From NCBI RefSeq assembly GCF_002305895.1, contig NZ_CP022203.1, positions 6,544,001 through 6,608,000 of the forward strand: a stretch of DNA of 64,000 bases, written 5' to 3'. This DNA is from Corallococcus macrosporus DSM 14697 (GTDB lineage: Bacteria > Myxococcota > Myxococcia > Myxococcales > Myxococcaceae). The first letter of the stretch is position 1, and each line of letters opens with the position of its first letter. Of the stretch, positions 1 to 8,968 are shown piece by piece. The notes beneath the pieces are model-generated. The model worked only from the letters and a program-made list of their open reading frames with translations. It did no database searches and was not told the origin of the DNA. The position numbers were made by a program, and so were the translations under genes.

Positions 1-440
1 AGGTGGAGGAGCTCCGGGCCCGCCAGGCCGCCGGCGCGGCGGCGCAGCAGGAGCGCGCACCACGGAATGAACCGGGTGTGGAACCTCTGGCCATGAAGCC
101 ACCGGCCCCCCCGGAGGCCGCTGCGACAGCGCCGGCGGGAGACACCGTGCTGCCCAGGCCGCGTGACGCCCGGCCCTCGGCCCGGCCGCGGCCCGCGGCA
201 AGTCCGGCCTCGACGGAAGTGGCTTCACCCCAGGCTTCCGGTACGCAGGCCGCGAAAGCGCGAGCGAAGCCCCCGGCGCGCACGGAGGCACCAGCGACCG
301 TCGTGGGTGCGCCAGCTCCGGGCCAGCCTGCGCGCACGACGAAGGCCGCGGCCCCAGGCCCAGCGCCCTCCCAGACGGGGAACGCACCGCGCCGGAGTAC
401 CTCCGGGCAGAAGAAGCGCCGCGACAAGAAGTCCCGCTAG
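1..440 (+). CDS. C-terminal part of an Ala/Pro/Arg-rich protein (5' end outside window)
   Basis: The frame is open from the left edge to a TAG at 438-440, so this is most likely the end of a gene that begins upstream; the GTG at position 3 has no ribosome binding site to support it as a start. The 145 visible residues are almost entirely Ala, Pro, Arg and Thr and end in a strongly basic run (KKRRDKKSR). No fold or motif can be recognised. Such tails in myxobacteria are often disordered C-terminal extensions of regulatory or nucleic-acid-binding proteins, but the identity of the parent protein cannot be read here. Confidence 0.45.
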   Translation, partial: VEELRARQAAGAAAQQERAPRNEPGVEPLAMKPPAPPEAAATAPAGDTVLPRPRDARPSARPRPAASPASTEVASPQASGTQAAKARAKPPARTEAPATVVGAPAPGQPARTTKAAAPGPAPSQTGNAPRRSTSGQKKRRDKKSR

Positions 441-608
441 CGCCAGCTCTCCGAGGCGCGCGAAGGCGCCGGCGCCCAGGGATGCCTCGGGCGCACGGCG
501 CGCGACAGGACCTCGGGCTCGAACTTCCGTTGCGTGAGCGGCACGCGGCGGGCGCCCCGCCGACGGCTCGCATTGACGGCCCGTCCGCACCTGTGCTCAA
601 TCGCGCTC

Positions 609-1430
609 GTGCAAGCGCCCTCTGTCAGCGTCGTCATCCCCGCCTACAACGAGGGCCAGCGATTGCCGCGCTTCGTCGCGGAGCTCACGCGCGTGTTCCT
701 TGAACGGAGCGCCCCGCCGGTGGAGTTCGTCGTCGTCGACGATGGCAGCGCGCCGGAGCACGCCGAGCTTCAACGCGCGAGCGTGAACGAGGCCCAGGCC
801 CGCCTCACCAGCAAGGCCTCGCCGCACCAGTTCACCTACGTGGCGGCGCCTCGCAACCAGGGCAAGGGCTCGGCCATCCGGCTCGGCTGGCGGCATGCAT
901 CGGCGGGCGTCACCTGGCTGGCCTTCCTGGACGCGGATGGCGCCATCAACGCGGAGGAGTTCCACCGGCTGGTGGAGCTGAGTGCTTCCGGCACGGCGAA
1001 GAACGTGGACGTGCTCGCGGGCTCGCGCATCCTCATGGCGGGCCGCCGCGTGGTGCGGAACCTCCACCGGCACCTCCAGGGCCGCATCTTCGCCACGCTG
1101 ACGGACGCGAACTTCAAGCTGCACTTCTATGACACCCAATGTGGCGTGAAGTTCGTCCGTGCCGACCTGCTGCGGCCGCTGCTGGACGTGCTCCAGGAGC
1201 AGCGCTGGCTGCTGGACGTGGAGCTGCTGGTGCTGCTGAAGCGCCAGGGCGCGCGCTTCCTGGAGGTCCCCATCGACTGGGAGGACTTCGGAGGCTCCAA
1301 GGTCACCCCCGGGCTCGACGCGGCGCGCATGTTCTGGGGGTTGCTGCGGCTGCGTCGGCGCCTCGAACGCGTATCGCTGCCGACCCTCCGTGACTCGCTG
1401 CCCGAAGGCGGGCCGCATGGCCAGCAGTAG
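609..1430 (+). CDS. Glycosyltransferase family 2 (dolichyl-phosphate glucosyltransferase-like)
   Basis: A 273-residue GT-A enzyme expected to transfer a sugar from a nucleotide donor to a polyprenyl phosphate at the inner membrane. The N-terminus carries the family 2 signature SVVIPAYNEG, then VVVDDGS (donor binding), a NQGKGSAIRLG motif, the metal-binding FLDADG, and a DTQCGVKF motif typical of the Alg5 branch. There is no GtrA-type membrane domain. The GTG at 609 is chosen because the signature begins five residues later; an in-frame GTG at 534 would add 25 basic, low-complexity residues. Donor and acceptor cannot be read from the sequence. Confidence 0.8.
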   Translation: MQAPSVSVVIPAYNEGQRLPRFVAELTRVFLERSAPPVEFVVVDDGSAPEHAELQRASVNEAQARLTSKASPHQFTYVAAPRNQGKGSAIRLGWRHASAGVTWLAFLDADGAINAEEFHRLVELSASGTAKNVDVLAGSRILMAGRRVVRNLHRHLQGRIFATLTDANFKLHFYDTQCGVKFVRADLLRPLLDVLQEQRWLLDVELLVLLKRQGARFLEVPIDWEDFGGSKVTPGLDAARMFWGLLRLRRRLERVSLPTLRDSLPEGGPHGQQ

Positions 1431-1594
1431 GCAGAACCGCGACTGTGTAGGCGTGCATCTCCGCCCCCCCTGCCTGTCAGTGCACGCTCGCACCTCCTGT
1501 GACAGGCCCGCGTGATTTCCGGGCTGCGCACCGCGAAAGAAATAGGTCACCCTTGGGCGCCGTTTTCCCAGGTTCCCCCCACACTGTGCGTGAC

Positions 1595-4500
1595 ATGCGA
1601 GCCTTGACCGACCTGCCCTCCGACCCCACCCATTCTCTGAACCTGGGCCTGCCGGGCTTCACCTTCGAGGACCTGTACCGCCCCGCCGGTCTGCGCAGGC
1701 TCGCGGAGCGCTTCGACGCGCAGCTCGCCGAGGACGCGCCCGAGCTCGCCCAGGCCTTCGACGCCTACCGCGCGTCAGGCGGCACGAGCCTCTCCGGAGC
1801 CGCGGAGTCGGACCTTCTCATCCGCGTGGCGCGCCACGTCTCACACTTCGTGACGCGGCTCTTCCGCGTGGAGCAGGAGCTGGAGCGCCTGTCCGGCGGC
1901 CTCAAGGGCGAGCTGCCGCTCTTCGACTTCAAGCGCGAGTTCATCACCCGACGCGTCTTCAAGAAGGGCGCCGCGGACCGCCCGACGCTGGCCGAGTTCC
2001 CTTCGCTGGACGCGCGCATGCGGCTGCTGCTCCAGCTTGGCTTTCCCGAGGCGCTGGCCACCGGAGACGTGGAGCGGGGCCTGGCGGAGTCGGTCCTCTC
2101 ATTGATGGACCTGGAGCGCGTCTTCTCCAACACGCTGCCCGCCGAGCGGCGGGGCGAAGCGGAGGCCCTGCGGGCCCGGTGGAGCGCGCTGCGCGAGGTG
2201 CTGCTGACCACGCCCGAGGGCAAGGACGCCTTCGGCTCCAGCCTCGTCACGCAGGGCGATGACGCCGCGGAGCTCCAGTCCGTGCGCGCGCTGCTGTCGC
2301 TGGCCGACCGCTGGACCTATGCCCGGGCGCTGCACCCGGAGACGAAGGACCTCTTCCACGCCTGGCCCACGCACCGGGTTCCCAAGCCACTGGTGTTCGA
2401 CCAGCTCGTCCAGCTCCAGCGGCCGGACAACGCGTTGCCCGAGGCCACCGAGGGCCTGGCGCATCACCTCCGCCACCGTGACGGCTTCAAGCTCACCGAC
2501 CGCCGGGGCACCCCGCGCGACGTGATGAACGAGGTGGACTACTGCGTGCTCTGCCACGAGCGGCAGAAGGACTCGTGCACCAAGGGCTTCCCCGCGAAGG
2601 ACCCGGTGGCCGAGGGGCACCACTACAAGAAGAACCCGCTGGGCATCCCCCTCAACGGATGCCCGCTGGACGAGCGCATCTCCGAGGCGCACCTGCTCAA
2701 GCGCGAGGGCAACGCCGTGGCCGCGCTGGCCATGGTGACGCTCGACAACCCGATGTGCCCCGGCACCGGTCACCGCATCTGCAATGACTGCATGAAGGCC
2801 TGCATCTTCCAGAAGCAGGAGCCGGTGAACATCCCGTTGGCGGAGACGGCCACGCTCACGGACGTGCTGAGCCTGCCGTGGGGCTTTGAAATCTACGGCC
2901 TGCTCACGCGGTGGAACCCGCTCAACGTCCGCCGTCCGTACGCGCTGCCCTACGTGGGCCGCAACGTGCTGGTGGTGGGCCTGGGGCCCGCGGGCTACAC
3001 GCTGTCCCACTACCTGCTCAACGAGGGCTTCGGCGTCACCGGCGTGGACGGCCTCAAGATCGAGCCCTTCCCGGACGCGCTCGTGGGCCGCAACGGCCAC
3101 GCGCTCAAGCCCATCCGCGACTGGTCCGCGCTGACCAGCGAGCTGGACGAGCGCATCCTGGAGGGCTTCGGCGGCGTGTCCGAGTACGGAATCACCGTGC
3201 GCTGGGACAAGAACTTCCTCACGCTCATCCACCTCACGCTGGCGCGCCGCGAGGGCTTCCGCATCTACGGTGGCGTGCGCTTCGGTGGCACCCTCACGGT
3301 GGAGGACGCGTGGGCGCTGGGCTTCGACCACATCGCCATCGCCGCCGGCGCGGGCCGCCCGACCATCATCGGGATGAAGAACAACCTCATCCGGGGCATC
3401 CGCAAGGCCAGTGACTTCCTGATGGCGCTCCAGCTCACCGGCGCGTTCAAGCGGGACTCGCTGGCCAACCTCCAGGTGCAGTTGCCCGCCATCGTCATCG
3501 GCGGCGGCCTCACCGGCATCGACACCGCCACGGAGCTGATGGCGTACTACCCGGTGCAGGTGGAGAAGGCGCTCGCCCGCCACGAGAAGCTGGTGTCCCA
3601 GGTGGGCGAGGAGGCCGTGCTGGCCCGGCTCGACGCCGAGGAGCGCGCCACCTGGCAGACCTTCCTGGAGCACGGCCGCGCGGTGCGCGAGGAGCGCGAG
3701 CAGGCCCAGGCGCAGGGCCGCGCCCCGGACTTCATCAAGCTGGTGCGCGCGTGGGGCGGCGTCAGCCTCGTCTATCGCCGCAGCCTCACGGAGTCCCCCG
3801 CCTACCGCCTCAACCACGAGGAGGTGACGAAGGCGCTGGAGGAAGGCATCCGCTTCATCGAGCGCATGAGCCCGGTGGAGGCCCTGCCTGACACCGCTGG
3901 CGCGGTGCGCGCCATCCGCTTCGAGCGCATGGTGACGGTGGACGGCAAGCTCAAGGGCAGCGGCCAGTTCTTCGAGCTGCCCGCGCGCACGGTGTGCGTC
4001 GCGGCGGGAACCGCCCCCAACGTCACGTACGAAAAGGAATACCCGGGCACCTTCCAGCTCGACGCGCGCGGCGAATACTTCCAGAGCCACGAGCTGGTGG
4101 AGACCGAAGGCGGCTTCTCGCTGGCGCCCGTGACGGCGAAGGAGGACCCGGCGGCGAAGACGGGCTTCTTCACGTCGTACCAGCAGGACGGCCGCTTCAT
4201 CTCCTTCTACGGCGACAACCACCCGACCTACGCGGGCAACGTGGTGAAGGCCATGGCCAGCGCGAAGGACGGCCACCCGCAGGTGGCGCGGCTGTACGCC
4301 CGGGAGGTCGCCGCGCTCGACTTCACGGACGAGGTGGCCCAGGCCGCGCGGGACGCGCGCCGCGCCGCGCACTTCGCGACGCTGGATGAGGCGTTCAACG
4401 CGACCGTGGTGGCCGTCAACCGGCTGACGCCGACCATCGTCGAGGTGGTGGTGCGCGCGCCCTTCGCGGCCAGCCACTTCGCCCCCGGCCAGTTCTACCG

Positions 4501-5374
4501 GCTGCAGAACTTCGAACGGAACGCGCCCGTGGTGGACGGCGTGCGCCTCACCATGGAGGGCCTGGCCCTCACCGGCGCCTGGGTGGACAAGGAGAAGGGG
4601 CTGATGGGCACCATCGTGCTGGAGATGGGCTCGTCCTCGCGCCTGTGCGCCGCGCTCAAGCCCGGCGAGCCCGTGGTGCTGATGGGGCCCACCGGCGCGC
4701 CCACGGAGATTGGCCACAACGAGACGGTGGTGCTCGTGGGCGGCGGCCTGGGCAACGCGGTGCTCTTCTCCATCGCCCGCTCGCTGAAGGCGGCCGGCTG
4801 CCGCGTCGTGTACTTCGCCGGCTACCGGCAGAAGACGGACTCCTTCAAGCACGACGAAATCGAGGCCGGCACGGACCAGATTGTGTGGTCCGTGGACACC
4901 GGGGACACGATTGAGCCGCGCCGTCCGCAGGACGCGGCGTTCCGGGGCAACGTGGTGCAGGCGATGGTGGCCTACGCGGAGGGCAGGCTGGGTCCGGCGC
5001 CCGTCATCTCCCTGGCGGACGTGGACCGCATCATCGCCATCGGCTCGGATGGGATGATGCGCGCGGTGGCCGAGGCGCGGCACGGCGTGCTCCAGCCGCA
5101 CCTCAAGCCGGGCCACGAGGCCATCGGCTCCATCAACTCGCCGATGCAGTGCATGATGAAGGAGATCTGCGCCCAGTGCCTCCAGCGGCACGTGGACCCG
5201 GTGACGGGCAAGGAGACGTGGGTCTTCTCCTGCTACAACCAGGACCAGCGGCTGGACCAGGTGGACTTCGTCAACCTCCGGCAGCGCCTGCGCGGCAACA
5301 CCGCCATGGAGAAGGTCGCCGACGTCTACCTGGCGCAGCTCTTCAAGCAGGCGCCGCACCTCAAGCGCGTCTGA
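1595..5374 (+). CDS. Fused FAD/NAD(P)/iron-sulfur oxidoreductase (NfnB-like plus NfnA/PyrK-like)
   Basis: A 1259-residue soluble flavoprotein. After about 300 residues without a recognisable domain come cysteine clusters of the glutamate-synthase small-subunit type: CVLCHERQKDSC near residue 317, a lone CPLD near 356 and CPGTGHRICNDCMKAC near 388-403, suitable for [4Fe-4S] clusters. Two dinucleotide-binding folds follow (VLVVGLGPAG near 452; IVIGGGLTGID near 632). The last 330 residues look like a ferredoxin-reductase/PyrK module: HFAPGQFYRL near 962, VLVGGGLGNAVL near 1046, and a C-x5-C-x2-C-x14-C site near 1187-1212 for a [2Fe-2S] cluster. This order matches NfnB followed by NfnA, joined in one chain. 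ATG 1595 is preferred over GTG 1499, although neither has a clear Shine-Dalgarno. Reaction and electron partners are inferred. Confidence 0.75.
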   Translation: MRALTDLPSDPTHSLNLGLPGFTFEDLYRPAGLRRLAERFDAQLAEDAPELAQAFDAYRASGGTSLSGAAESDLLIRVARHVSHFVTRLFRVEQELERLSGGLKGELPLFDFKREFITRRVFKKGAADRPTLAEFPSLDARMRLLLQLGFPEALATGDVERGLAESVLSLMDLERVFSNTLPAERRGEAEALRARWSALREVLLTTPEGKDAFGSSLVTQGDDAAELQSVRALLSLADRWTYARALHPETKDLFHAWPTHRVPKPLVFDQLVQLQRPDNALPEATEGLAHHLRHRDGFKLTDRRGTPRDVMNEVDYCVLCHERQKDSCTKGFPAKDPVAEGHHYKKNPLGIPLNGCPLDERISEAHLLKREGNAVAALAMVTLDNPMCPGTGHRICNDCMKACIFQKQEPVNIPLAETATLTDVLSLPWGFEIYGLLTRWNPLNVRRPYALPYVGRNVLVVGLGPAGYTLSHYLLNEGFGVTGVDGLKIEPFPDALVGRNGHALKPIRDWSALTSELDERILEGFGGVSEYGITVRWDKNFLTLIHLTLARREGFRIYGGVRFGGTLTVEDAWALGFDHIAIAAGAGRPTIIGMKNNLIRGIRKASDFLMALQLTGAFKRDSLANLQVQLPAIVIGGGLTGIDTATELMAYYPVQVEKALARHEKLVSQVGEEAVLARLDAEERATWQTFLEHGRAVREEREQAQAQGRAPDFIKLVRAWGGVSLVYRRSLTESPAYRLNHEEVTKALEEGIRFIERMSPVEALPDTAGAVRAIRFERMVTVDGKLKGSGQFFELPARTVCVAAGTAPNVTYEKEYPGTFQLDARGEYFQSHELVETEGGFSLAPVTAKEDPAAKTGFFTSYQQDGRFISFYGDNHPTYAGNVVKAMASAKDGHPQVARLYAREVAALDFTDEVAQAARDARRAAHFATLDEAFNATVVAVNRLTPTIVEVVVRAPFAASHFAPGQFYRLQNFERNAPVVDGVRLTMEGLALTGAWVDKEKGLMGTIVLEMGSSSRLCAALKPGEPVVLMGPTGAPTEIGHNETVVLVGGGLGNAVLFSIARSLKAAGCRVVYFAGYRQKTDSFKHDEIEAGTDQIVWSVDTGDTIEPRRPQDAAFRGNVVQAMVAYAEGRLGPAPVISLADVDRIIAIGSDGMMRAVAEARHGVLQPHLKPGHEAIGSINSPMQCMMKEICAQCLQRHVDPVTGKETWVFSCYNQDQRLDQVDFVNLRQRLRGNTAMEKVADVYLAQLFKQAPHLKRV

Positions 5375-5391
5375 GGCGCGGAGGCCGTGCC

Positions 5392-5421
5392 CGTCTTCAC
5401 CGGCGCGTGCCGGTGAAGACG
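5392..5421. terminator. Bidirectional hairpin between convergent genes
   Basis: A perfect 13-bp inverted repeat (CGTCTTCACCGGC and its complement) around a GCGT loop. It starts 18 bases after the oxidoreductase stop and overlaps the stop codon of the convergent lipoprotein gene. There is no U tract on either side, so termination is inferred from position and stem strength. Confidence 0.6.
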
Positions 5422-6062
5422 CGAATCATCTCCTGATAGTTCTGGATGAGGTCCTCCTCGCGCGTGAGGACGACGTCCACGTTCGCGTCGCCGTAATCGC
5501 GGCGGGCGTCGGACAGCGTCTGGAAGGCCTCCACCTGGGCGCGCATCGACGCCACCTGGGACGCCATGCCCTGCTGCTGCTCGGGCGGCAGCTTCGCCTG
5601 CAGCGCCTCCAGCTTCTTCAGCTCCTCTTCGTACTGGAGCGTGCGCCCCAACTGCCGCTGGCTGATGACGGCGGTGACGACCTCGGCGATGCCATTGACG
5701 TCCACCTCGGAGAGGTTGGCCTCCCGGCGCGCCTCGGCCTCCGCCTTGGACTTGGCCTCCACCACCTTCAGCCCCTCGCGCGCCGACGCCATGGCCTCCG
5801 GCGTGCCGGCGTCCACCAGCGCGCCCAGGTTCTGCAGGCCCTTCATGAGCGTGCCGTACACGTCCAGCATGCGGCGCTGGTAGCCCACGTACGCGTCCAG
5901 CTTCGCCTTCGTCACCGTGTAGGGGCCGCTCTCCACTGCGCTGTCAGGGGCCCCGGGAGCCCGCTCGCCCACCGCCCCGGCGGGCGGCGCGGAGGTGTCC
6001 TCGGGTTTCTTGCAGGCCGAGAAGGCCATGAGCACCCACACTCCCCACAGCACCTTGCGCAC
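5397..6062 (-). CDS. Lipoprotein of unknown function with coiled-coil character
   Basis: A 221-residue predicted lipoprotein. The start is GTG 6062: an AGGAGG ribosome binding site lies six bases upstream, whereas the longer open frame has none. The N-terminus is a basic stretch, a hydrophobic core and the lipobox FSAC, followed by a short disordered linker rich in Ala, Pro and Gly. The rest is helical and highly charged, with many Glu, Lys, Gln and Ala residues (for example around LQYEEELKKLEAL), suggesting a long helical bundle or coiled coil. No catalytic motif is visible. It is convergent with the oxidoreductase and shares its terminator hairpin. Confidence 0.75.
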   Translation of the reverse strand: MRKVLWGVWVLMAFSACKKPEDTSAPPAGAVGERAPGAPDSAVESGPYTVTKAKLDAYVGYQRRMLDVYGTLMKGLQNLGALVDAGTPEAMASAREGLKVVEAKSKAEAEARREANLSEVDVNGIAEVVTAVISQRQLGRTLQYEEELKKLEALQAKLPPEQQQGMASQVASMRAQVEAFQTLSDARRDYGDANVDVVLTREEDLIQNYQEMIRVFTGTRR

Positions 6063-6250
6063 GCGCTTCCTCCTGACGGGACATGTCAGCCCCCCGTGTA
6101 TGCTCCGGCAACCTGGGCGGTGAGAGGCGTCCCGCCTCTGTCTGTCATGGTGGGGTTGTTCCGGCCACTGAACAATCGCCGCATTACCTTTGACCAACCC
6201 CGCCGCGCTCGTGTACGAACCGCGGTTCTGTCGAAAGCGGTGGAGGGAAT

Positions 6251-6748
6251 TTGAGGCTTTTCCTGGTTAGGCACGGCGATGCGGACGCGGAGATCCCCGA
6301 GGGTCTCGGTGACGAGGCACGCGCCCTCACCGCGAAGGCCCGCACCAGCACCGCCCAACACTTCGCTTCGCTGGCCGCACGAATCGGCCCGGTGGGGCGC
6401 ATCCTGACCAGCCCGCTGGTGCGCACGGTGCAGACGGCGCAGCTCCTCTCCATCGCCGCCAGGTTCGAGGGCCCGCTGAAGGTGCACCGCTGCCTGCTGC
6501 CGGACATGCCCGTGGGCGCGGTGGAGCCGGTGCTCAACGAGTTCGCCGACGAGAACCTCGTCCTCGTGGGGCACCAGCCGTCCATGGGCGCCCTGGCGGC
6601 CCACCTGCTCGGCATGCAGTCCTTCCCCAAGCCCGTCAACCCGGGCACCGTCATCGGCTTGGAGCGCGCCGAGGGGGAGTCCTCGCCGCCGTTCAAGTTC
6701 CTGTTCTACGCCGCTCCTGGCCAGCAGGTGCTCGACGTCATTCAGTGA
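6251..6748 (+). CDS. sixA: Phosphohistidine phosphatase, SixA family
   Basis: A 165-residue member of the histidine phosphatase superfamily. The RHG signature is at the very N-terminus (LFLVRHGDAD, catalytic His8), with the family's second arginine in TSPLVRTVQTA and the second catalytic histidine in VLVGHQPSM. The length matches SixA of E. coli, which dephosphorylates phosphohistidine on phosphotransfer proteins. The start is TTG 6251, three bases after a GGAGGG sequence at 6242-6247. The cyaY gene follows 13 bases later, so the two may be cotranscribed. The partner protein in this organism is unknown. Confidence 0.82.
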   Translation: MRLFLVRHGDADAEIPEGLGDEARALTAKARTSTAQHFASLAARIGPVGRILTSPLVRTVQTAQLLSIAARFEGPLKVHRCLLPDMPVGAVEPVLNEFADENLVLVGHQPSMGALAAHLLGMQSFPKPVNPGTVIGLERAEGESSPPFKFLFYAAPGQQVLDVIQ

Positions 6749-6761
6749 GGCCGTCACGGCC

Positions 6762-7094
6762 ATGATGGACGAAGCTCGCTACAACCAGCTCGTATCCGCC
6801 GCGTTCAAGCGCATCCTCGCCGCGGCGGATGGAATCGACCCCGACATCCTGGAAGCCGACAGCACCGGCGACATGGTGACGCTCACCGCGGCCTCGCGGG
6901 AGAAGTGCATCGTCAACACCCAGCGCGCCGTGCGGCAGGTCTGGGTGGCGGGCCGGGGCCAGGGCATCCACTTCGACTACGACGCGGCCACCGGCACCTG
7001 GAAGGACGACAAGGGCCGGGGCCTGGAGCTGCTGTCGTTCGTCGCGGACGTCATCCGCGACCTCACCGGGGCGGACTTCGTCTACCCCGGCTGA
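6762..7094 (+). CDS. cyaY: Iron donor protein CyaY (frataxin homologue)
   Basis: A 110-residue frataxin-fold protein. Recognised by the acidic first helix (DGIDPDILEADSTGDMVTL), the sheet motif KCIVNTQRAVRQVWVA and GIHFDYDAATGTWKDD, in the same order as E. coli CyaY, followed by the C-terminal helix. The family binds ferrous iron and modulates iron delivery to the IscS/IscU iron-sulfur assembly machine. No isc or suf genes are in the window. Two ATG codons (6762 and 6765) are possible starts. The last 13 bases overlap the end of the convergent gene on the other strand. Confidence 0.82.
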   Translation: MMDEARYNQLVSAAFKRILAAADGIDPDILEADSTGDMVTLTAASREKCIVNTQRAVRQVWVAGRGQGIHFDYDAATGTWKDDKGRGLELLSFVADVIRDLTGADFVYPG

Positions 7095-8968
7095 GTCCTT
7101 CCGCTCGCGGCTTCCACCCAGTCACCGCCCGCGGCCTGTGCGCGGCGCAGGGCCTCGCCGGCCTCCTTGAGGAGGCTGCCGAAGCTGACCTGCGCCAGGG
7201 CGCCCGCCACCGGCCCGCGGCCCGGCGGGGGCTCGGAGACGGCGACGCCCACGGAGGCGCTGGCGCCCTCGAAGGCCTTCAGCGACTTGATGAGCTCGCG
7301 CAGGCGCTGGCCCACAATCAGCGCGCCGGAGCGCGGCGTGTGCGGGAGGAAGACGACGAAGCGGCTGTCCGCGAAGGGCACAGCCACGTCGATGTCGCGC
7401 ACGCCGGACACGAGCAGGCCCAGTGCCTCGGCGAGCGCGAGCTTCCGCGCGTTGGGGGCCAGCGAGGCGGCCTTCTCTTCGAACTTGTCGATGTCCACCA
7501 GCAGCACGGCGATGGGGTAGCGGTAGCGCCGGCTGCGCTTCACTTCCATCAACATCAGCCGCTTGAGGAACTCGAAGTCCGGGGTGGAGCCGACAGACGG
7601 CAGGTCGGACCGGCTGATGCGGCGGCCCTCGGCTCCCGGCGTGAGCGCGAGCGCCGGGAATGAGCCGGAGTGCCGGGCCCCGGGCACGGAAGGCGGTGCG
7701 CTGGGGGCTGGCGCCGGGGTGCTGTCGGCTCCCGGCGCCGCCGTGGGCAAGGGGCTCGCGCCCGCGGGCTCCGCAGCCGCGCCAGCCTCTGCCTGGACTG
7801 GTTGCGCAGACGTCGGCTCCGCAATGGCCCCTGTCGAAGCGAGGGCCGCCTCGGCATGCATCGCTGGCGGCTGAGCCTGGGCCTCGGACGACGTCACCGC
7901 GTCCGAAGGCTCGTCGGCCTCCGGCTCCGCGTGGAGCAGTGGCAGGTCGTCTTCGTCGGACACCTGCGCCGGCGCAGCGACGGGAGTCGACACCGCGTCC
8001 GCGGCCTGGCCCGCGCTGCCCGGAACAGGCACTGTGTCCTGGGCCGTACCGCCCGGGGTCGTCGCGACGCCCGCGGCCTGGGCCGTGCTGCCCGAGGCAA
8101 GCGACGCGGTCGCATCGTAGGCCGAGGCGGCCGCTGCCGCCGCATCCAAGGCCGTGCTGCCGGCCTCGGAGGAAGGCGACGTAATGGGTTCTTCGCCCAG
8201 CTCGGGCGGGAGTGACGCGGACTCCGCTCCGCGCCGCACGGGCAACGGCGGCGGAACCTCCGACGTCGGCGCCACCAGCGCCGGAGCACGCGCCTCACCC
8301 GGGATGCCTTCCTGCGCCTCCGCGCCCCCGGCGGCGCCCGCTGCTGCCTCTGCCGGCGGCGGTGGCGGCACGGCTTGCGCCTCCGCGCCCCCGGCGGCGC
8401 CCACTGCTGCCTCTGCCGGCGGCGGTGGCGGCACGGCTTGCGCCTCCGCGCTCCCAACAGGGGCGTCCACGTCGTCGAGCGGCGGTGGAGGCGGAACCAT
8501 CCGCCCGCCCAACACGCCAGGCAGCGGCGGCGGCCCGTCCGCCTGCGCCACCGCATCGAGTGGAGGAGGCGGCGGCCGCGCGGACACAGCCCCCGCCCGC
8601 CGCAGGGCCTCCTCGCGCTGCATGAGCAGCGACACGCACGTCAGCACCGTGGGGCGCTTCAACGGCCCCACCAGGCACCCGTCCGCGCCAGCCTCGGCCG
8701 CACGCGTGTCCGCGTGCTCCTCGTCCGGCGAGTACAGCAGCAGCACCGGCGCGGACAGGCCTTCGGCCCGCACACTCCGGCACAGCGCCTCACCGTCCAG
8801 CGCGCCCGTTCCGGACGCCATCAGGACAGTGGGCGCGCGCTCCCGCACGGTGCGCAGCGCCTCGTCGACGCTGCTCACCCAGGACACTTCATGACCGGCG
8901 GCTTCCAGATAGCGGCGAAGAGCGCCCGCCACCGGTGCGGAGGGCTCGGCGAGGACGATGGAGGACAT
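7082..8968 (-). CDS. Degenerate receiver plus degenerate GGDEF domain protein with Ala/Pro-rich linker
   Basis: A 628-residue signalling-type protein. Residues 1-120 have a receiver fold, but the phospho-acceptor aspartate position is Ala51 and the acidic pair near the N-terminus is missing; the lysine in VGPLKRP is kept. Residues about 125-440 are a disordered linker rich in Pro, Ala and Glu, with a 21-residue tandem repeat. Residues about 460-610 have a GGDEF fold (AVLLVDIDKFEE, ASVGVAVSE), yet the catalytic loop reads ADSRF at 533-537, so cyclase activity is not expected. The ATG at 8968 overlaps the frr stop as TGATG and has GGAGG just upstream, so it is probably translated by coupling with frr. 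Likely a protein-protein signalling scaffold. Confidence 0.75.
   Translation of the reverse strand: MSSIVLAEPSAPVAGALRRYLEAAGHEVSWVSSVDEALRTVRERAPTVLMASGTGALDGEALCRSVRAEGLSAPVLLLYSPDEEHADTRAAEAGADGCLVGPLKRPTVLTCVSLLMQREEALRRAGAVSARPPPPPLDAVAQADGPPPLPGVLGGRMVPPPPPLDDVDAPVGSAEAQAVPPPPPAEAAVGAAGGAEAQAVPPPPPAEAAAGAAGGAEAQEGIPGEARAPALVAPTSEVPPPLPVRRGAESASLPPELGEEPITSPSSEAGSTALDAAAAAASAYDATASLASGSTAQAAGVATTPGGTAQDTVPVPGSAGQAADAVSTPVAAPAQVSDEDDLPLLHAEPEADEPSDAVTSSEAQAQPPAMHAEAALASTGAIAEPTSAQPVQAEAGAAAEPAGASPLPTAAPGADSTPAPAPSAPPSVPGARHSGSFPALALTPGAEGRRISRSDLPSVGSTPDFEFLKRLMLMEVKRSRRYRYPIAVLLVDIDKFEEKAASLAPNARKLALAEALGLLVSGVRDIDVAVPFADSRFVVFLPHTPRSGALIVGQRLRELIKSLKAFEGASASVGVAVSEPPPGRGPVAGALAQVSFGSLLKEAGEALRRAQAAGGDWVEAASGRTQPG
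8324..8449. repeat. 63-bp tandem repeat inside a coding region
   Basis: Two almost identical copies of a 63-bp unit, in frame, encode 21-residue repeats beginning VPPPPPAEAA and ending GGAEAQ in the linker of the degenerate receiver/GGDEF protein. A shorter related segment sits on the side nearer the protein's N-terminus. Near-identity at the DNA level suggests recent slippage or unequal crossing over. Confidence 0.8.

Noticed and set aside
2099-5359. A 1086-codon open frame on the minus strand opposite the oxidoreductase gene
   Set aside because: Its translation is rich in His, Arg and Ala without any domain, as expected for the antisense of a high-GC gene; the plus-strand frame has clear FAD and iron-sulfur motifs.
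8324-8449. CRISPR-like or mobile repeat
   Set aside because: The 63-bp units are in frame within a coding sequence and encode a Pro/Ala linker, so this is a coding minisatellite.
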